DNA of 25,688 nt from Bacteroidales bacterium UBA1182 (lineage in GTDB: Bacteria; Bacteroidota; Bacteroidia; Bacteroidales; Bacteroidaceae), in contig DBYQ01000072.1 of assembly GCA_002310015.1 (NCBI GenBank), positions 1-25,688 on the forward strand, written 5' to 3'. Below are positions 13,308-20,755 of this stretch, piece after piece. The notes under the pieces were generated by a model. The model was not told where the DNA came from, did not search any database, and saw only the letters and a list, made by a program, of their open reading frames with translations. Position numbers and translations under genes: made by a program. Every line of letters starts with the position of its first letter. The stretch's first letter is position 1.

Positions 13308-14771
13308 ATGAAAAGGGTATTCTTTGTGGCAGTTTTATCATTGCTTTCAGTTTGCAGTTGGGGCAGGCGTTACTGCAATCCGCTTCCTATGGTGATAGGG
13401 CCGGGCGGGAATGCATCGGGCGATGTATCAGTATTCCGTGAGGGTGACACATATTATATGTTCTGTACAGGTGGTGGTGCGTGGACATCGGACAATATGC
13501 TGGATTGGTCATTCACTCCCGTAGGTAACGTTCCGGTAGCACCTGATGTGGTAAAATACCGTGGCAAATTCTATATGTCAGGCAACGACTGTCCGCTATA
13601 TGTGTCCGATAATCCTCTTGGACCATATAGCGTTTTGGGAGATTGGGAGAACACTCCCGATGTGGAGGGCGGCTGGAATGAACCTTTCGACATGCACATT
13701 TTCATAGATGATGACAAGCCGTATCTGTTGTACTCTGGACGCGGAATAAGCGGTATTTTTATTGTTCCGTTGGACCCCGATAAACTGAACCGTTTTGCCG
13801 ATAAACCCACTCATCTGTTTGGTTTTGACAGCAACCATACTTGGGAGCGTTACGGTGAGATGAATGAATATACCGGTGTGGCTTGGATTGAGGGACCTTG
13901 GCTGTTCAAGTACAAAGGGACCTATTATCTGCAGTATTCTGCATCGGGAACTCAGTGGAAAACTTATGCAGAGGGCTACTATACTGCCAAGAACATTATG
14001 GGACCGTACAAGTACGCAGGTAACAATCCGCTTTTGAGAAAGACTGACGGCCTGGTAACCGGAACGGCTCACGGCAGTGTGGTGGAGGGTCCTGACGGCA
14101 ATCTGTGGCAGTTCTATACTATTGTGCTATCAAATCCTCCCGGCGGACGTCGCATAGGCATGGACCGTATAAATGTTGACAAGAAGGGCCTGTGGTCAGT
14201 AACCATCACCGATACTCCTCAGCCTGCTCCTGGAGCTACAGGCACAAGGCAGTCTATTCCGGTTACCATCAACAAGATGAACGCAATGAACGCGCTCTCT
14301 ACCTTCTCTTCACAGCAGCCGGGCCGATATGCGTCATACGCTGTGGATAACTCCAGCGGTACTGTATGGGAACCGGAACCTACTGATGAAACACCTTCCA
14401 TAACGGTTGAACTGTCACCGGCCACACGTTTTGATGAGGTCCAGCTGTTTGATGTTGATGGCGTGAGGATCATGTTTGGCGGCGGTGGACGCAGGGGATT
14501 CGGCCGCGGAGCAGGAGCGCAGGAGATATTCAAGTATAAGATTGAGGTTTCTATGGACGGTGATAACTGGAAAACCGCGCTTGACCGCACTGACAATACA
14601 GTCCAGAAGAACACCATATTTGAGGAGTTTACACCTGTGGAGTGCCGTTTCATACGCCTTACAGTTACTGACTGGCCCAAGCCGCAGCCCTTGAGCGTAA
14701 TAGAATTCACTGCTTTTGGACTGCCCTCATCAACTCAGCCGGCCCGCGTGGCTATCCCGCATTTTAAATGA
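13308..14771 (+). CDS. Secreted GH43-family glycosidase with C-terminal discoidin-like domain
   Basis: This 487-residue protein has a signal peptide (MKRVFFVAVLSLLSVCSWG), so it acts in the periplasm or outside the cell. The five-bladed GH43 domain (about 22-300) shows the catalytic trio in context: Asp39 (GDVSVF), Asp128 (PFDMHIF) and Glu195 (WIEGPW), plus the active-site His255 (GTAHGS). The family hydrolyses arabinose- or xylose-containing plant glycans; the exact substrate is not readable. A beta-sandwich of F5/8 type C (discoidin, CBM32-like) kind follows at about 330-471 (YAVDNSSGTVWEP, FIRLTVTDW). It contains an unusual Gly/Arg-rich insert at 390-404. An upstream GTG (13296) is in frame but weakens the signal peptide, so ATG 13308 is preferred. 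There is no SusC/SusD pair nearby. Confidence 0.88.
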   Translation: MKRVFFVAVLSLLSVCSWGRRYCNPLPMVIGPGGNASGDVSVFREGDTYYMFCTGGGAWTSDNMLDWSFTPVGNVPVAPDVVKYRGKFYMSGNDCPLYVSDNPLGPYSVLGDWENTPDVEGGWNEPFDMHIFIDDDKPYLLYSGRGISGIFIVPLDPDKLNRFADKPTHLFGFDSNHTWERYGEMNEYTGVAWIEGPWLFKYKGTYYLQYSASGTQWKTYAEGYYTAKNIMGPYKYAGNNPLLRKTDGLVTGTAHGSVVEGPDGNLWQFYTIVLSNPPGGRRIGMDRINVDKKGLWSVTITDTPQPAPGATGTRQSIPVTINKMNAMNALSTFSSQQPGRYASYAVDNSSGTVWEPEPTDETPSITVELSPATRFDEVQLFDVDGVRIMFGGGGRRGFGRGAGAQEIFKYKIEVSMDGDNWKTALDRTDNTVQKNTIFEEFTPVECRFIRLTVTDWPKPQPLSVIEFTAFGLPSSTQPARVAIPHFK

Positions 14772-14802
14772 TATTTCATTAACCATTTCAACAATAATAA
14801 TT

Positions 14803-15339
14803 ATGAGTAAGTATTCAGGAACACAGACAGAGAAGAACCTGTGGGCAGCATTTGCCGGAGAGTCACAGGCACGTAACAAGTACACCTATTTTGCTTCAAA
14901 GGCAAAGAAGGAGGGTTTTGAACAGATAGCAGCAATCTTTGAGGAGACTGCAAACAATGAGAAGGAGCACGCCAAGCTCTGGTTCAAGGAGTTGGAGGGC
15001 ATAGGCGATACCGCACAGAACCTGGGCGCCGCCGCTGACGGTGAGAACTATGAGTGGACCGATATGTATGAGGGTTTTGCCAAGACTGCAGAGCAGGAGG
15101 GATTCCCTGTACTGGCAGCACGTTTCCGTATGGTGGCAGCCATTGAGAAGACTCATGAGGAGCGTTACCGCGCCCTGCTCAAGAACGTTGAGACTGCCAA
15201 GGTGTTTGAGAAATCAGAGGTCAAGGTTTGGGAATGCCGTAACTGCGGGCACATTGTTGTGGGCACCAAGGCTCCTCAGATTTGCCCGGTTTGCCAGCAT
15301 CCGCAGGCTTACTTTGAGGTTCATAAGGAGAACTATTAA
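14803..15339 (+). CDS. rbr: Rubrerythrin
   Basis: This 178-residue non-haem diiron peroxidase reduces hydrogen peroxide in the cytoplasm of anaerobes. The four-helix bundle carries the diiron ligands, including Glu20, Glu53-x-x-His56 and Glu115-x-x-His118. A C-terminal rubredoxin-like iron site has Cys145-x-x-Cys148 and Cys161-x-x-Cys164. I chose ATG 14803 because MSKYSGTQTEKNL is the family's usual start; the frame extends further upstream into the GH43 end without homology. It lies 31 nt after the GH43 stop, but no clear promoter of its own was found in the gap. The gene is followed by a hairpin-rich region. Confidence 0.95.
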   Translation: MSKYSGTQTEKNLWAAFAGESQARNKYTYFASKAKKEGFEQIAAIFEETANNEKEHAKLWFKELEGIGDTAQNLGAAADGENYEWTDMYEGFAKTAEQEGFPVLAARFRMVAAIEKTHEERYRALLKNVETAKVFEKSEVKVWECRNCGHIVVGTKAPQICPVCQHPQAYFEVHKENY

Positions 15340-15580
15340 TTATTTCCATGCGGCGGGGGCTCGCTGCTTCGCTGCGCTCGGTTTTCCATGCGCTTTACGG
15401 CCTAAAGGCCTTAAGCGTCAGGAGGGAATCCTATCTGCGTACTAGAAACAACCTTTTTTTAGTTTCCTTCTGGAAACACGCTCCGTTTCACTACGCTCTG
15501 CCGGCCTTCCAGGCCAGGTAAAAATTCTGGCGCCCCTATTGGGACGCCTTAATTTTTACTCTATGCTGGAAGCTTATAGC
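15340..15580. repeat. Intergenic cluster of hairpins between convergent genes
   Basis: This 241-bp gap holds no gene but several inverted repeats in a row. They are CGCTT-(TAC)-GGCC / GGCC-(TT)-AAGCG at 15391-15417, GTTTCC-TTCT-GGAAAC at 15462-15477, and GGCCT-TCC-AGGCC at 15503-15515, followed by the large terminator hairpin at 15518-15559. A GC-rich, pyrimidine-biased run (15355-15385) precedes them. Such palindrome-dense gaps look like degenerate dispersed repeats. Confidence 0.55.
15518..15559. terminator. Bidirectional terminator between rubrerythrin and acyl-CoA synthetase genes
   Basis: GTAAAAATT (15518-15526) pairs with AATTTTTAC (15551-15559). GGCG/CGCC and CCC/GGG extend the stem to a TATT loop (15537-15540), with two small mismatches. 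The A/T outer arms give a T-rich tail for transcripts from either side, which suits the convergent gene arrangement. Confidence 0.75.
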
Positions 15581-17233
15581 TCATTTGTACATGAAGCGGC
15601 GTATGCTGCCCTTGGGAGTCTTGGCGAAGGGCTCAAAGCGGAGCTCGAATCCGTTTACTGTGGAGTAGGCGGGCAGCTTTGAGTTGAGCAGAGTGATGTT
15701 CTGCTTCATTATTGCATCAAGTGCATCGGCATTGATACCAGCCTTGTCAAGTGCATCCATGTTGGGCACGATGAGGGCGATGATGCGGTTCTCACGCTGA
15801 AGAACGATAGACTCTGCTACGTAGGGCAGTTCGTTCAGAATAACTTCAATCTCCTCAGGATATACGTTCTGTCCGTTATCGGCCAGGATCATGTTCTTGC
15901 TGCGGCCCAGAAGGAATACGTTGCGGTTCTTGTCAATGGTACCCATATCGCCGGTGCGGAACCAGCCGTCCTGAAGCACCTGTGCGGTAGCTTCGGGGTT
16001 CTTGTAGTAACCTTTGAACACTACATCGCCCTTGACTGAGAGTTCACCTGCAATATTCTCAGGGTCTGGAGAGTCAATCTTGATTTCCATTATCTCAGGC
16101 AGATACTCACCGCATGATTTGGGAATGTAATGACCCAGTTTGCCGTATGATACTATGGGAGCCAGTTCTGTCAGACCGTAACCTGTTATGAACGGGAGCT
16201 GGAGTTTGTAAACCAGCAGAGACTCAACCTCTGACGGGATGGCTGCACCGCCTGTAGCAAAAACCTCAATGTTACCGCCCATGGCGTTGATGAGTTTGTC
16301 ATGCAGCATCTTGCAGTACTCGGGGTTGTCCTTGTAGTTGTCCAGTTTGGCCTTGCCCTCTGGACTGTGGATCTCATCACCCAATACGAACTCTGCAAAC
16401 TTGACAAAGATAAGTGGTACGCCGTAGAATATGCGGGGCTTTACCTCCTGGAGGGCGGCCTGAACATTGGCCGGAATGGGCGGAATGCCAAGTACGGTTA
16501 CGTGCATACCCATGGTCATGGGGATAACTACATCGCAAGTAAGACCAAAGCTGTGTGCGTGAGGCAGCAGGCTCAGGTAGTTCTCACGCGGATAGAACGG
16601 GAATCCCGGACGTATGCCCTGTACGTTGGCGGTATAGTTGCGGTAGGTGAGCATGACACCCTTGGGGTTACCTGTTGAACCTGATGTATAAAGGATGGCG
16701 CAAACATCATCCAGATCAGGATTGCATACCGTGAAATCAGCGGGTTTCAAACCGGCAGGATACTGGGCTGCAAAGAGGCTCTGAGCATTGGCGTAGAGTT
16801 CACCAACGCCGTTACGGCTGGCCAGCACATCACCTGTAGCGCTGTCAATTGCGCACAACACCTGAGGCATCTCATCAAAGTTCATTTCATCAAAGGTGCG
16901 CTTCTCAGTATAGAGAATCTTGCTGTCAGAGTGATTGACCAGACGCTGTGTATCGGCCGGAGTAAAGGCATTATATAGATGTACGGCTACATATCCCTTG
17001 CTGACGGCTGCCATAAAGACCGATGCACCCAGCGCGCAGCTCTTGGTGTTGATGGCTATCTTGTCACCGGGCTTGACGCCGGCTTTCTTCCAGATAAGGT
17101 CTAAGGTATCTATGCGCTCTGCAAGTTCACGGTAAGTTATGGTTGATTTACGGAAATCACTCAGTGCCGGACGGTCCCAGCAATCTTTAACTGCACCCTG
17201 AAAGAGGCGGATGAAATTGTCTATTGTCAACAT
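15581..17233 (-). CDS. Long-chain fatty acid-CoA ligase (AMP-binding enzyme)
   Basis: This 550-residue member of the ANL adenylating superfamily activates a carboxylate as an acyl-AMP and then transfers it to CoA. Visible motifs are the P-loop YTSGSTGNPKG (182-192), GYGLTEL in the middle, GWFRTGDMG at the hinge, GRSKNMI, and the C-terminal catalytic lysine K541 in TPKGSIRRF. Fatty acids are the likely substrate because overall layout and length fit FadD-type enzymes; the exact chain length is unknown. There is no signal or transmembrane segment. It appears to be transcribed alone, from a box at 17265, and ends at the bidirectional terminator. Confidence 0.88.
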   Translation of the reverse strand: MLTIDNFIRLFQGAVKDCWDRPALSDFRKSTITYRELAERIDTLDLIWKKAGVKPGDKIAINTKSCALGASVFMAAVSKGYVAVHLYNAFTPADTQRLVNHSDSKILYTEKRTFDEMNFDEMPQVLCAIDSATGDVLASRNGVGELYANAQSLFAAQYPAGLKPADFTVCNPDLDDVCAILYTSGSTGNPKGVMLTYRNYTANVQGIRPGFPFYPRENYLSLLPHAHSFGLTCDVVIPMTMGMHVTVLGIPPIPANVQAALQEVKPRIFYGVPLIFVKFAEFVLGDEIHSPEGKAKLDNYKDNPEYCKMLHDKLINAMGGNIEVFATGGAAIPSEVESLLVYKLQLPFITGYGLTELAPIVSYGKLGHYIPKSCGEYLPEIMEIKIDSPDPENIAGELSVKGDVVFKGYYKNPEATAQVLQDGWFRTGDMGTIDKNRNVFLLGRSKNMILADNGQNVYPEEIEVILNELPYVAESIVLQRENRIIALIVPNMDALDKAGINADALDAIMKQNITLLNSKLPAYSTVNGFELRFEPFAKTPKGSIRRFMYK

Positions 17234-17264
17234 TGAAAAAAAGGATTAATAATTAATGTTGACG

Positions 17265-17272
17265 CGAAGGTA
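17265..17272 (-). promoter_or_regulatory. -7 box for the acyl-CoA synthetase gene (TACCTTCG)
   Basis: This is a one-mismatch TAnnTTTG on the minus strand, with the predicted start about 28 nt upstream of ATG 17233. No TTTG -33 element is seen at the usual distance. Confidence 0.4.
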
Positions 17273-17321
17273 AGACAATGATTTGTTTTGACAGGCATTA
17301 ATTCCTGTTTTGTGGCCAAAT

Positions 17322-18326
17322 TCACTCTGTTATTGGCGAAATACCGCATGTGCCGAGTGAACCGTCAGGGGCCTGGTATATCAGGTAGGCCTGGATCTCC
17401 GGATGGCGGTCGCAGAGAGCCTGGGCGCTGTCAAGTCCCATGACCATCATTGAGGTGGCCAGGGCGTCGGCAGTGGCGCAATCGGAGGCAAAGACTGTGG
17501 CCGACAGCAGGCTGTGGCTTACCGGCATGCAGGTGTGCGGGTCAATGGTGTGAGCGTATTTGCGTCCGTCCTTCACGTAGAAGTTGCGGTAGTTACCTGA
17601 TGTGGCAATGGCTATGTCTGTAACCGGTATCACGGTCTGCAGTTCATTGTTTACGGAGAGTGAGTCATCAACCGGCTTGCTGATGCCTATGTTCCAGAGC
17701 TTGCCTTTGGGATTATGGCCCGATACCACAATCTCGCCGCCAATCTCCACCATGAAGTCATCGATGCCCTTGGAGCGGAGCATATCGGCCACCATATCAC
17801 TGCCGAACCCCTTGGCAATGGCGCTGCAATCCAGCATGATGCGCGGATCATCCTTCTCAATCATGCCATCAAGTTCATGAATCTTCCAATACCCCGTAAT
17901 CTCCATCAGGCTGTCAATAGTGGACTGCTTTATGTTCTCAGCATGCTTGAATCCGAATCCCCATGCATTGACGGCAGGAGCTACGGTTATATCGAAAGCG
18001 CCGTTTGTCCATTCCGATATCTCCATTGCGCGGTGGAACACCTTCAGAAAGAGAGGGTCACTAACCAGCACTACCTCATAATTATTTACTCGCGATATGG
18101 TTGACTCCGGATTGAACATGGAGAGAGCGTTATCTACACGCGCCAGAGTCTTTTCAATATCCGGCTTCAGGTCGTCATTATAAAGGTATGTTATGTTGTA
18201 TCGCGTGCCGAATACCAATCCTTGGGCGCTTCTATACTCGGGATTCGCAGTCTGCTTGCTTTTGGAAAGGATTAATATTGTCCCGATTATCAGAAAAGCC
18301 AGAAAGGGGTAGTGCCACTTTTTCAT
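17322..18326 (-). CDS. apbE: FAD:protein FMN transferase
   Basis: This 334-residue ApbE-family enzyme covalently attaches FMN to threonines of target proteins such as NqrB/NqrC or RnfD/RnfG in the envelope. It has an N-terminal membrane anchor (about 5-20, with no lipobox cysteine). The GTRYNITY, FDITVAPAVNAWGF and DCSAIAKGFGSD motifs follow, then EIGGEI, HTIDP (259-263) and DCATADALATS (282-292), the last two belonging to the metal/FAD site. I chose ATG 18326; the frame runs further upstream inside mntP without homology. The start codon overlaps the mntP stop as ATGA, pointing to translational coupling. Its target flavoproteins are not in this window. Confidence 0.92.
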   Translation of the reverse strand: MKKWHYPFLAFLIIGTILILSKSKQTANPEYRSAQGLVFGTRYNITYLYNDDLKPDIEKTLARVDNALSMFNPESTISRVNNYEVVLVSDPLFLKVFHRAMEISEWTNGAFDITVAPAVNAWGFGFKHAENIKQSTIDSLMEITGYWKIHELDGMIEKDDPRIMLDCSAIAKGFGSDMVADMLRSKGIDDFMVEIGGEIVVSGHNPKGKLWNIGISKPVDDSLSVNNELQTVIPVTDIAIATSGNYRNFYVKDGRKYAHTIDPHTCMPVSHSLLSATVFASDCATADALATSMMVMGLDSAQALCDRHPEIQAYLIYQAPDGSLGTCGISPITE

Positions 18327-18898
18327 AAAGCTGTAAGGTGTTCTATAAGGATCTTGGTGCCTATTACAATCAGAATGACACCAGCCAGTATTTCTACAGG
18401 GAAACTGATCTTTCTGCCTACATAGGCACCAATTACAAACCCGAATGCGGAAAACAGGAATGAGCCAACGGCAATGATTGTGACAGGCATAATGATGCTT
18501 GATAATGTGGTGTATCCGGTACAACCGAATGAAAGACCTACGGCAAGAGCGTCTATGCTTGTAGCTACAGCCATTGTAAGGGTTGTAGAGAATTTGGTAG
18601 GGTCAAAATGTTTCTGTTTCTCATCTGACCTGATGCCGCTCAGAATCATGCGTATGCCCAGAAAACCCAGCAGGCCAAAAGCTATCCAATGATCCCAGCG
18701 CTCAAGGGCATCACTGAAGAAACTCATGCCAACCCAACCTATAAGCGGCATGAGGCCCTGGAACAGACCGAACATGAGTGCGGTTATGAGCATGGTCTTG
18801 GTGACCAGACGTTTCTGAATGAGCCCGCAGGTAATTGATACGGTAAAGCAGTCCATAGCCAAGGCAATGGAGAGCAGTATCAATTCAATTATCAACAT
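18323..18898 (-). CDS. mntP: Manganese efflux pump MntP
   Basis: This 191-residue protein is built almost entirely of six hydrophobic helices in two repeats. Each repeat carries a conserved aspartate: the first at D16 (ALAMDCFTVS), the second in ATSIDALAVG (about 118). These are the metal-path residues of MntP (formerly UPF0059/YebN), which exports Mn2+ across the cytoplasmic membrane. In many bacteria mntP follows a yybP-ykoY riboswitch. Here it is internal to an operon, 11 nt after a glycosyltransferase gene, and there is no room for one. Confidence 0.92.
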   Translation of the reverse strand: MLIIELILLSIALAMDCFTVSITCGLIQKRLVTKTMLITALMFGLFQGLMPLIGWVGMSFFSDALERWDHWIAFGLLGFLGIRMILSGIRSDEKQKHFDPTKFSTTLTMAVATSIDALAVGLSFGCTGYTTLSSIIMPVTIIAVGSFLFSAFGFVIGAYVGRKISFPVEILAGVILIVIGTKILIEHLTAL

Positions 18899-18909
18899 AA
18901 ATTCAGTGC

Positions 18910-19866
18910 TTATTTGAGCTCTTTCTCAATCTTGTAGTCGTTGCGGTTCTGTGAACTGCGGCTCACAAGCTCAGCCAGGAATCCTACCAGGAACATGAGA
19001 GTACCCATAATCATACCTGTAAGAGCCAAATAGAAGTAGGGGTTGTTGGTTATAAGTGTGGCGCGTATCCCGTGTGTTATGGCATAAAGTTTGGTTGCGC
19101 CTATAACGATTATGGCAATGAAGCAGAGCACGAACATAACTGATCCCCACAGACCGAAGAAATGCATGGGCTGCTTGCCAAAACGGTTCAGGAACCAGAG
19201 TGACATGAGGTCCAGATAGCCGTTTACAAAACGGTCAAGTCCGAACTTGGTTGTGCCGTACTTGCGTGCCTGATGATGAACCACCTTCTCTCCAATCTTG
19301 CTGAATCCGGCGTTCTTGGCCAGGAACGGTATGTAGCGGTGCATCTCACCGTAAACCTCAATGTTCTTGACTACGTCACGGCGGTATGCCTTGAGGCCGC
19401 AGTTCATGTCATGCAGGCTCAATCCTGTAACCTTACGTGCGGTCCAGTTGTATATCTTGGACGGGATGTTCTTGCTCAACTTGCCGTCATAGCGTTTCTT
19501 CTTCCAGCCCGATACCAGGTCAAAGCCATCCTCACGTATCATGCGGACCATCTCAGGCACCTCCTCAGGGCTGTCCTGAAGGTCTGCATCCATGGTGACC
19601 ACGATATCGCCCTGAGCCATATCGAATCCGCAGAACAGGGCAGGGGACTTGCCGTAGTTGCGGCGGAACTTGATGCCCTTTACTATTTCAGGATTATCGG
19701 CACGCAGGCCTTCAATGATATCCCAGGAGCCATCGGTACTGCCGTCATCTACAAATATAACCTCATAGCTGAATTTGTTTTCAGTCATGACTCTTGATAT
19801 CCAGGCGTAAAGCTCAGGGATTGATTCGGCCTCATTCAGAAGCGGTACTATGATAGAAAGGTCCAT
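18910..19866 (-). CDS. Membrane GT2 glycosyltransferase (ArnC/GtrB-like)
   Basis: This 318-residue protein has a cytoplasmic family 2 glycosyltransferase domain (about 1-225) with LSIIVPLLNE, DDGSTDGS and a DAD metal site in TMDADLQDSPEE. Two C-terminal membrane helices follow (about 236-262 and 278-303). This layout matches polyprenyl-phosphate glycosyltransferases such as ArnC, GtrB and DPMS, which load a sugar on undecaprenyl phosphate. It starts 3 nt after the DUF4199 gene, a pairing I recall as common in Bacteroidota. The sugar and final acceptor cannot be inferred. Confidence 0.88.
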   Translation of the reverse strand: MDLSIIVPLLNEAESIPELYAWISRVMTENKFSYEVIFVDDGSTDGSWDIIEGLRADNPEIVKGIKFRRNYGKSPALFCGFDMAQGDIVVTMDADLQDSPEEVPEMVRMIREDGFDLVSGWKKKRYDGKLSKNIPSKIYNWTARKVTGLSLHDMNCGLKAYRRDVVKNIEVYGEMHRYIPFLAKNAGFSKIGEKVVHHQARKYGTTKFGLDRFVNGYLDLMSLWFLNRFGKQPMHFFGLWGSVMFVLCFIAIIVIGATKLYAITHGIRATLITNNPYFYLALTGMIMGTLMFLVGFLAELVSRSSQNRNDYKIEKELK

Positions 19867-19869
19867 ATC

Positions 19870-20463
19870 TTATTCTTGTTTGAGTCTTATCCTTTTTGCG
19901 GTAATGATTGCTATGATAAGTGAGAGTATATTGCCCCACATGAGCGATGTCTGTACAAGCTGCTTGGTCATACCTGATGCCGGCAGTGAACAGAACCATG
20001 TTACGGTCTGTCTGAACAGTTCCATTGCTGAGTTGTACTGTTCTGCCTGAGCGGGATCGGTAAGTTCCTGGGCAGCAGTGCCGGATGCCGTCATAATCAT
20101 ATCCATACGTTCCATCATGCCTGCTGCAAACGCCCCGTTGTCAATGAAACGGAGATAGAGGTATGCGGCCATGCAGGAGAGCATGGTGGCAAACAGGAAT
20201 GTCAGTATGGAGATCATCCACGATACCGGGAACGGGAAGAACGGCTTGCAGTTTGTCTCACGGAAATGCCTGATAAGCAGATATGCTATAACCGGAATGC
20301 CCAGTATGAGAGGCATGGCAAGCATTGACAGGGCATTGAACTTGACAGATAGGACTGTAATGGCGTACGCCAGGATGATATATAGCCCAAGATATGTGCC
20401 AAGTGTCATGGACACCTGCATCAGGTTGATTTTGATTACATTGTTTCCGTTCTGCTCTTCCAT
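19870..20463 (-). CDS. DUF4199 membrane protein
   Basis: This 197-residue protein has four predicted membrane helices (about 18-43, 44-62, 80-104 and 166-190) and a longer polar loop (about 105-165). It matches the DUF4199 family in length, helix layout and location beside a GtrB-like glycosyltransferase. The family's function is unknown; a role in polyprenyl-sugar handling is only suggested by its neighbour. It is the first gene of the four-gene operon and has a perfect TAAATTTG box about 17 nt before the start. Confidence 0.78.
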   Translation of the reverse strand: MEEQNGNNVIKINLMQVSMTLGTYLGLYIILAYAITVLSVKFNALSMLAMPLILGIPVIAYLLIRHFRETNCKPFFPFPVSWMISILTFLFATMLSCMAAYLYLRFIDNGAFAAGMMERMDMIMTASGTAAQELTDPAQAEQYNSAMELFRQTVTWFCSLPASGMTKQLVQTSLMWGNILSLIIAIITAKRIRLKQE

Positions 20464-20483
20464 GTCTGTTCTTTATGGAAATG

Positions 20484-20491
20484 CAAATTTA
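20484..20491 (-). promoter_or_regulatory. Bacteroidales -7 box for the DUF4199-GT2-mntP-apbE operon (TAAATTTG)
   Basis: This is a perfect TAnnTTTG on the minus strand, with the predicted start about 17 nt upstream of ATG 20463. It is back-to-back with the SRP RNA promoter. Confidence 0.6.
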
Positions 20492-20534
20492 GTCATTTCT
20501 TTTGAATGTGGATTGCTGTTTCAAATAAAAGCAG

Positions 20535-20542
20535 TATCTTCG
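20535..20542 (+). promoter_or_regulatory. -7 box for the SRP RNA gene (TATCTTCG)
   Basis: This is a one-mismatch TAnnTTTG box ending just before the predicted 5' end of the RNA, as expected for a gene whose transcript starts at about 20545. TTGC at 20513-20516 could serve as the -33 element (18 nt spacing). Confidence 0.5.
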
Positions 20543-20647
20543 CGGCGGGTAAGTCCTACACGGCCAGCTCCCTTCCAATCCTCCAGGGCTTGACGGCAGC
20601 AAAGGTACGTCGGTTGTAGCGGCGCGATGTAGCTCGCTTACCCGCTT
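20543..20647 (+). ncRNA. ffs: Small signal recognition particle RNA (4.5S-type)
   Basis: The ends pair perfectly: GCGGGTAAG (20545-20553) with CTTACCCGC (20637-20645). The conserved Ffh-binding core is present. The symmetric loop CAGG (20584-20587) faces AGCA (20598-20601) across a GCU/GGC stem, closed by a UGAC tetraloop (20591-20594) of the known URRC class. A GGTA follows shortly after. This RNA scaffolds Ffh for co-translational membrane targeting. It has its own promoter and terminator. Confidence 0.9.
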
Positions 20648-20689
20648 CATACGAAAAATGGTCGCCGAGGGCGGCCATTTTTTGTATGA
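20648..20689 (+). terminator. Rho-independent terminator of the SRP RNA gene
   Basis: CATAC/GTATG and AAAAATGGTCGCC / GGCGGCCATTTTT form a long stem (one G-U pair) with a GAG loop. The right arm supplies a six-T run (20678-20683). It starts 2 nt after the SRP RNA end helix. Confidence 0.85.
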
Positions 20690-20715
20690 GTGGGTAAATG
20701 AATACCTATAAGTTA

Positions 20716-20723
20716 TATCTTTG
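20716..20723 (+). promoter_or_regulatory. Bacteroidales -7 box for the YeiH-like gene (TATCTTTG)
   Basis: This is a perfect TAnnTTTG about 33 nt upstream of ATG 20756. The -33 region (20693-20697) has no TTTG, so expression may depend on an activator or on a weaker element. Confidence 0.55.
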
Positions 20724-20755
20724 CGGGAACTATTACTAATTCTAATTTTAATCTT

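Noticed and set aside
14219..14710. 163-codon open frame antisense to the GH43 gene
   Set aside because: It is opposite the well-supported discoidin part, with no motif and no promoter.
15041..15445. 134-codon frame running from rubrerythrin into the downstream gap
   Set aside because: It is out of frame with rubrerythrin, Arg/Leu/Cys-rich as expected of a shadow frame, and its tail is only the repeat-rich gap.
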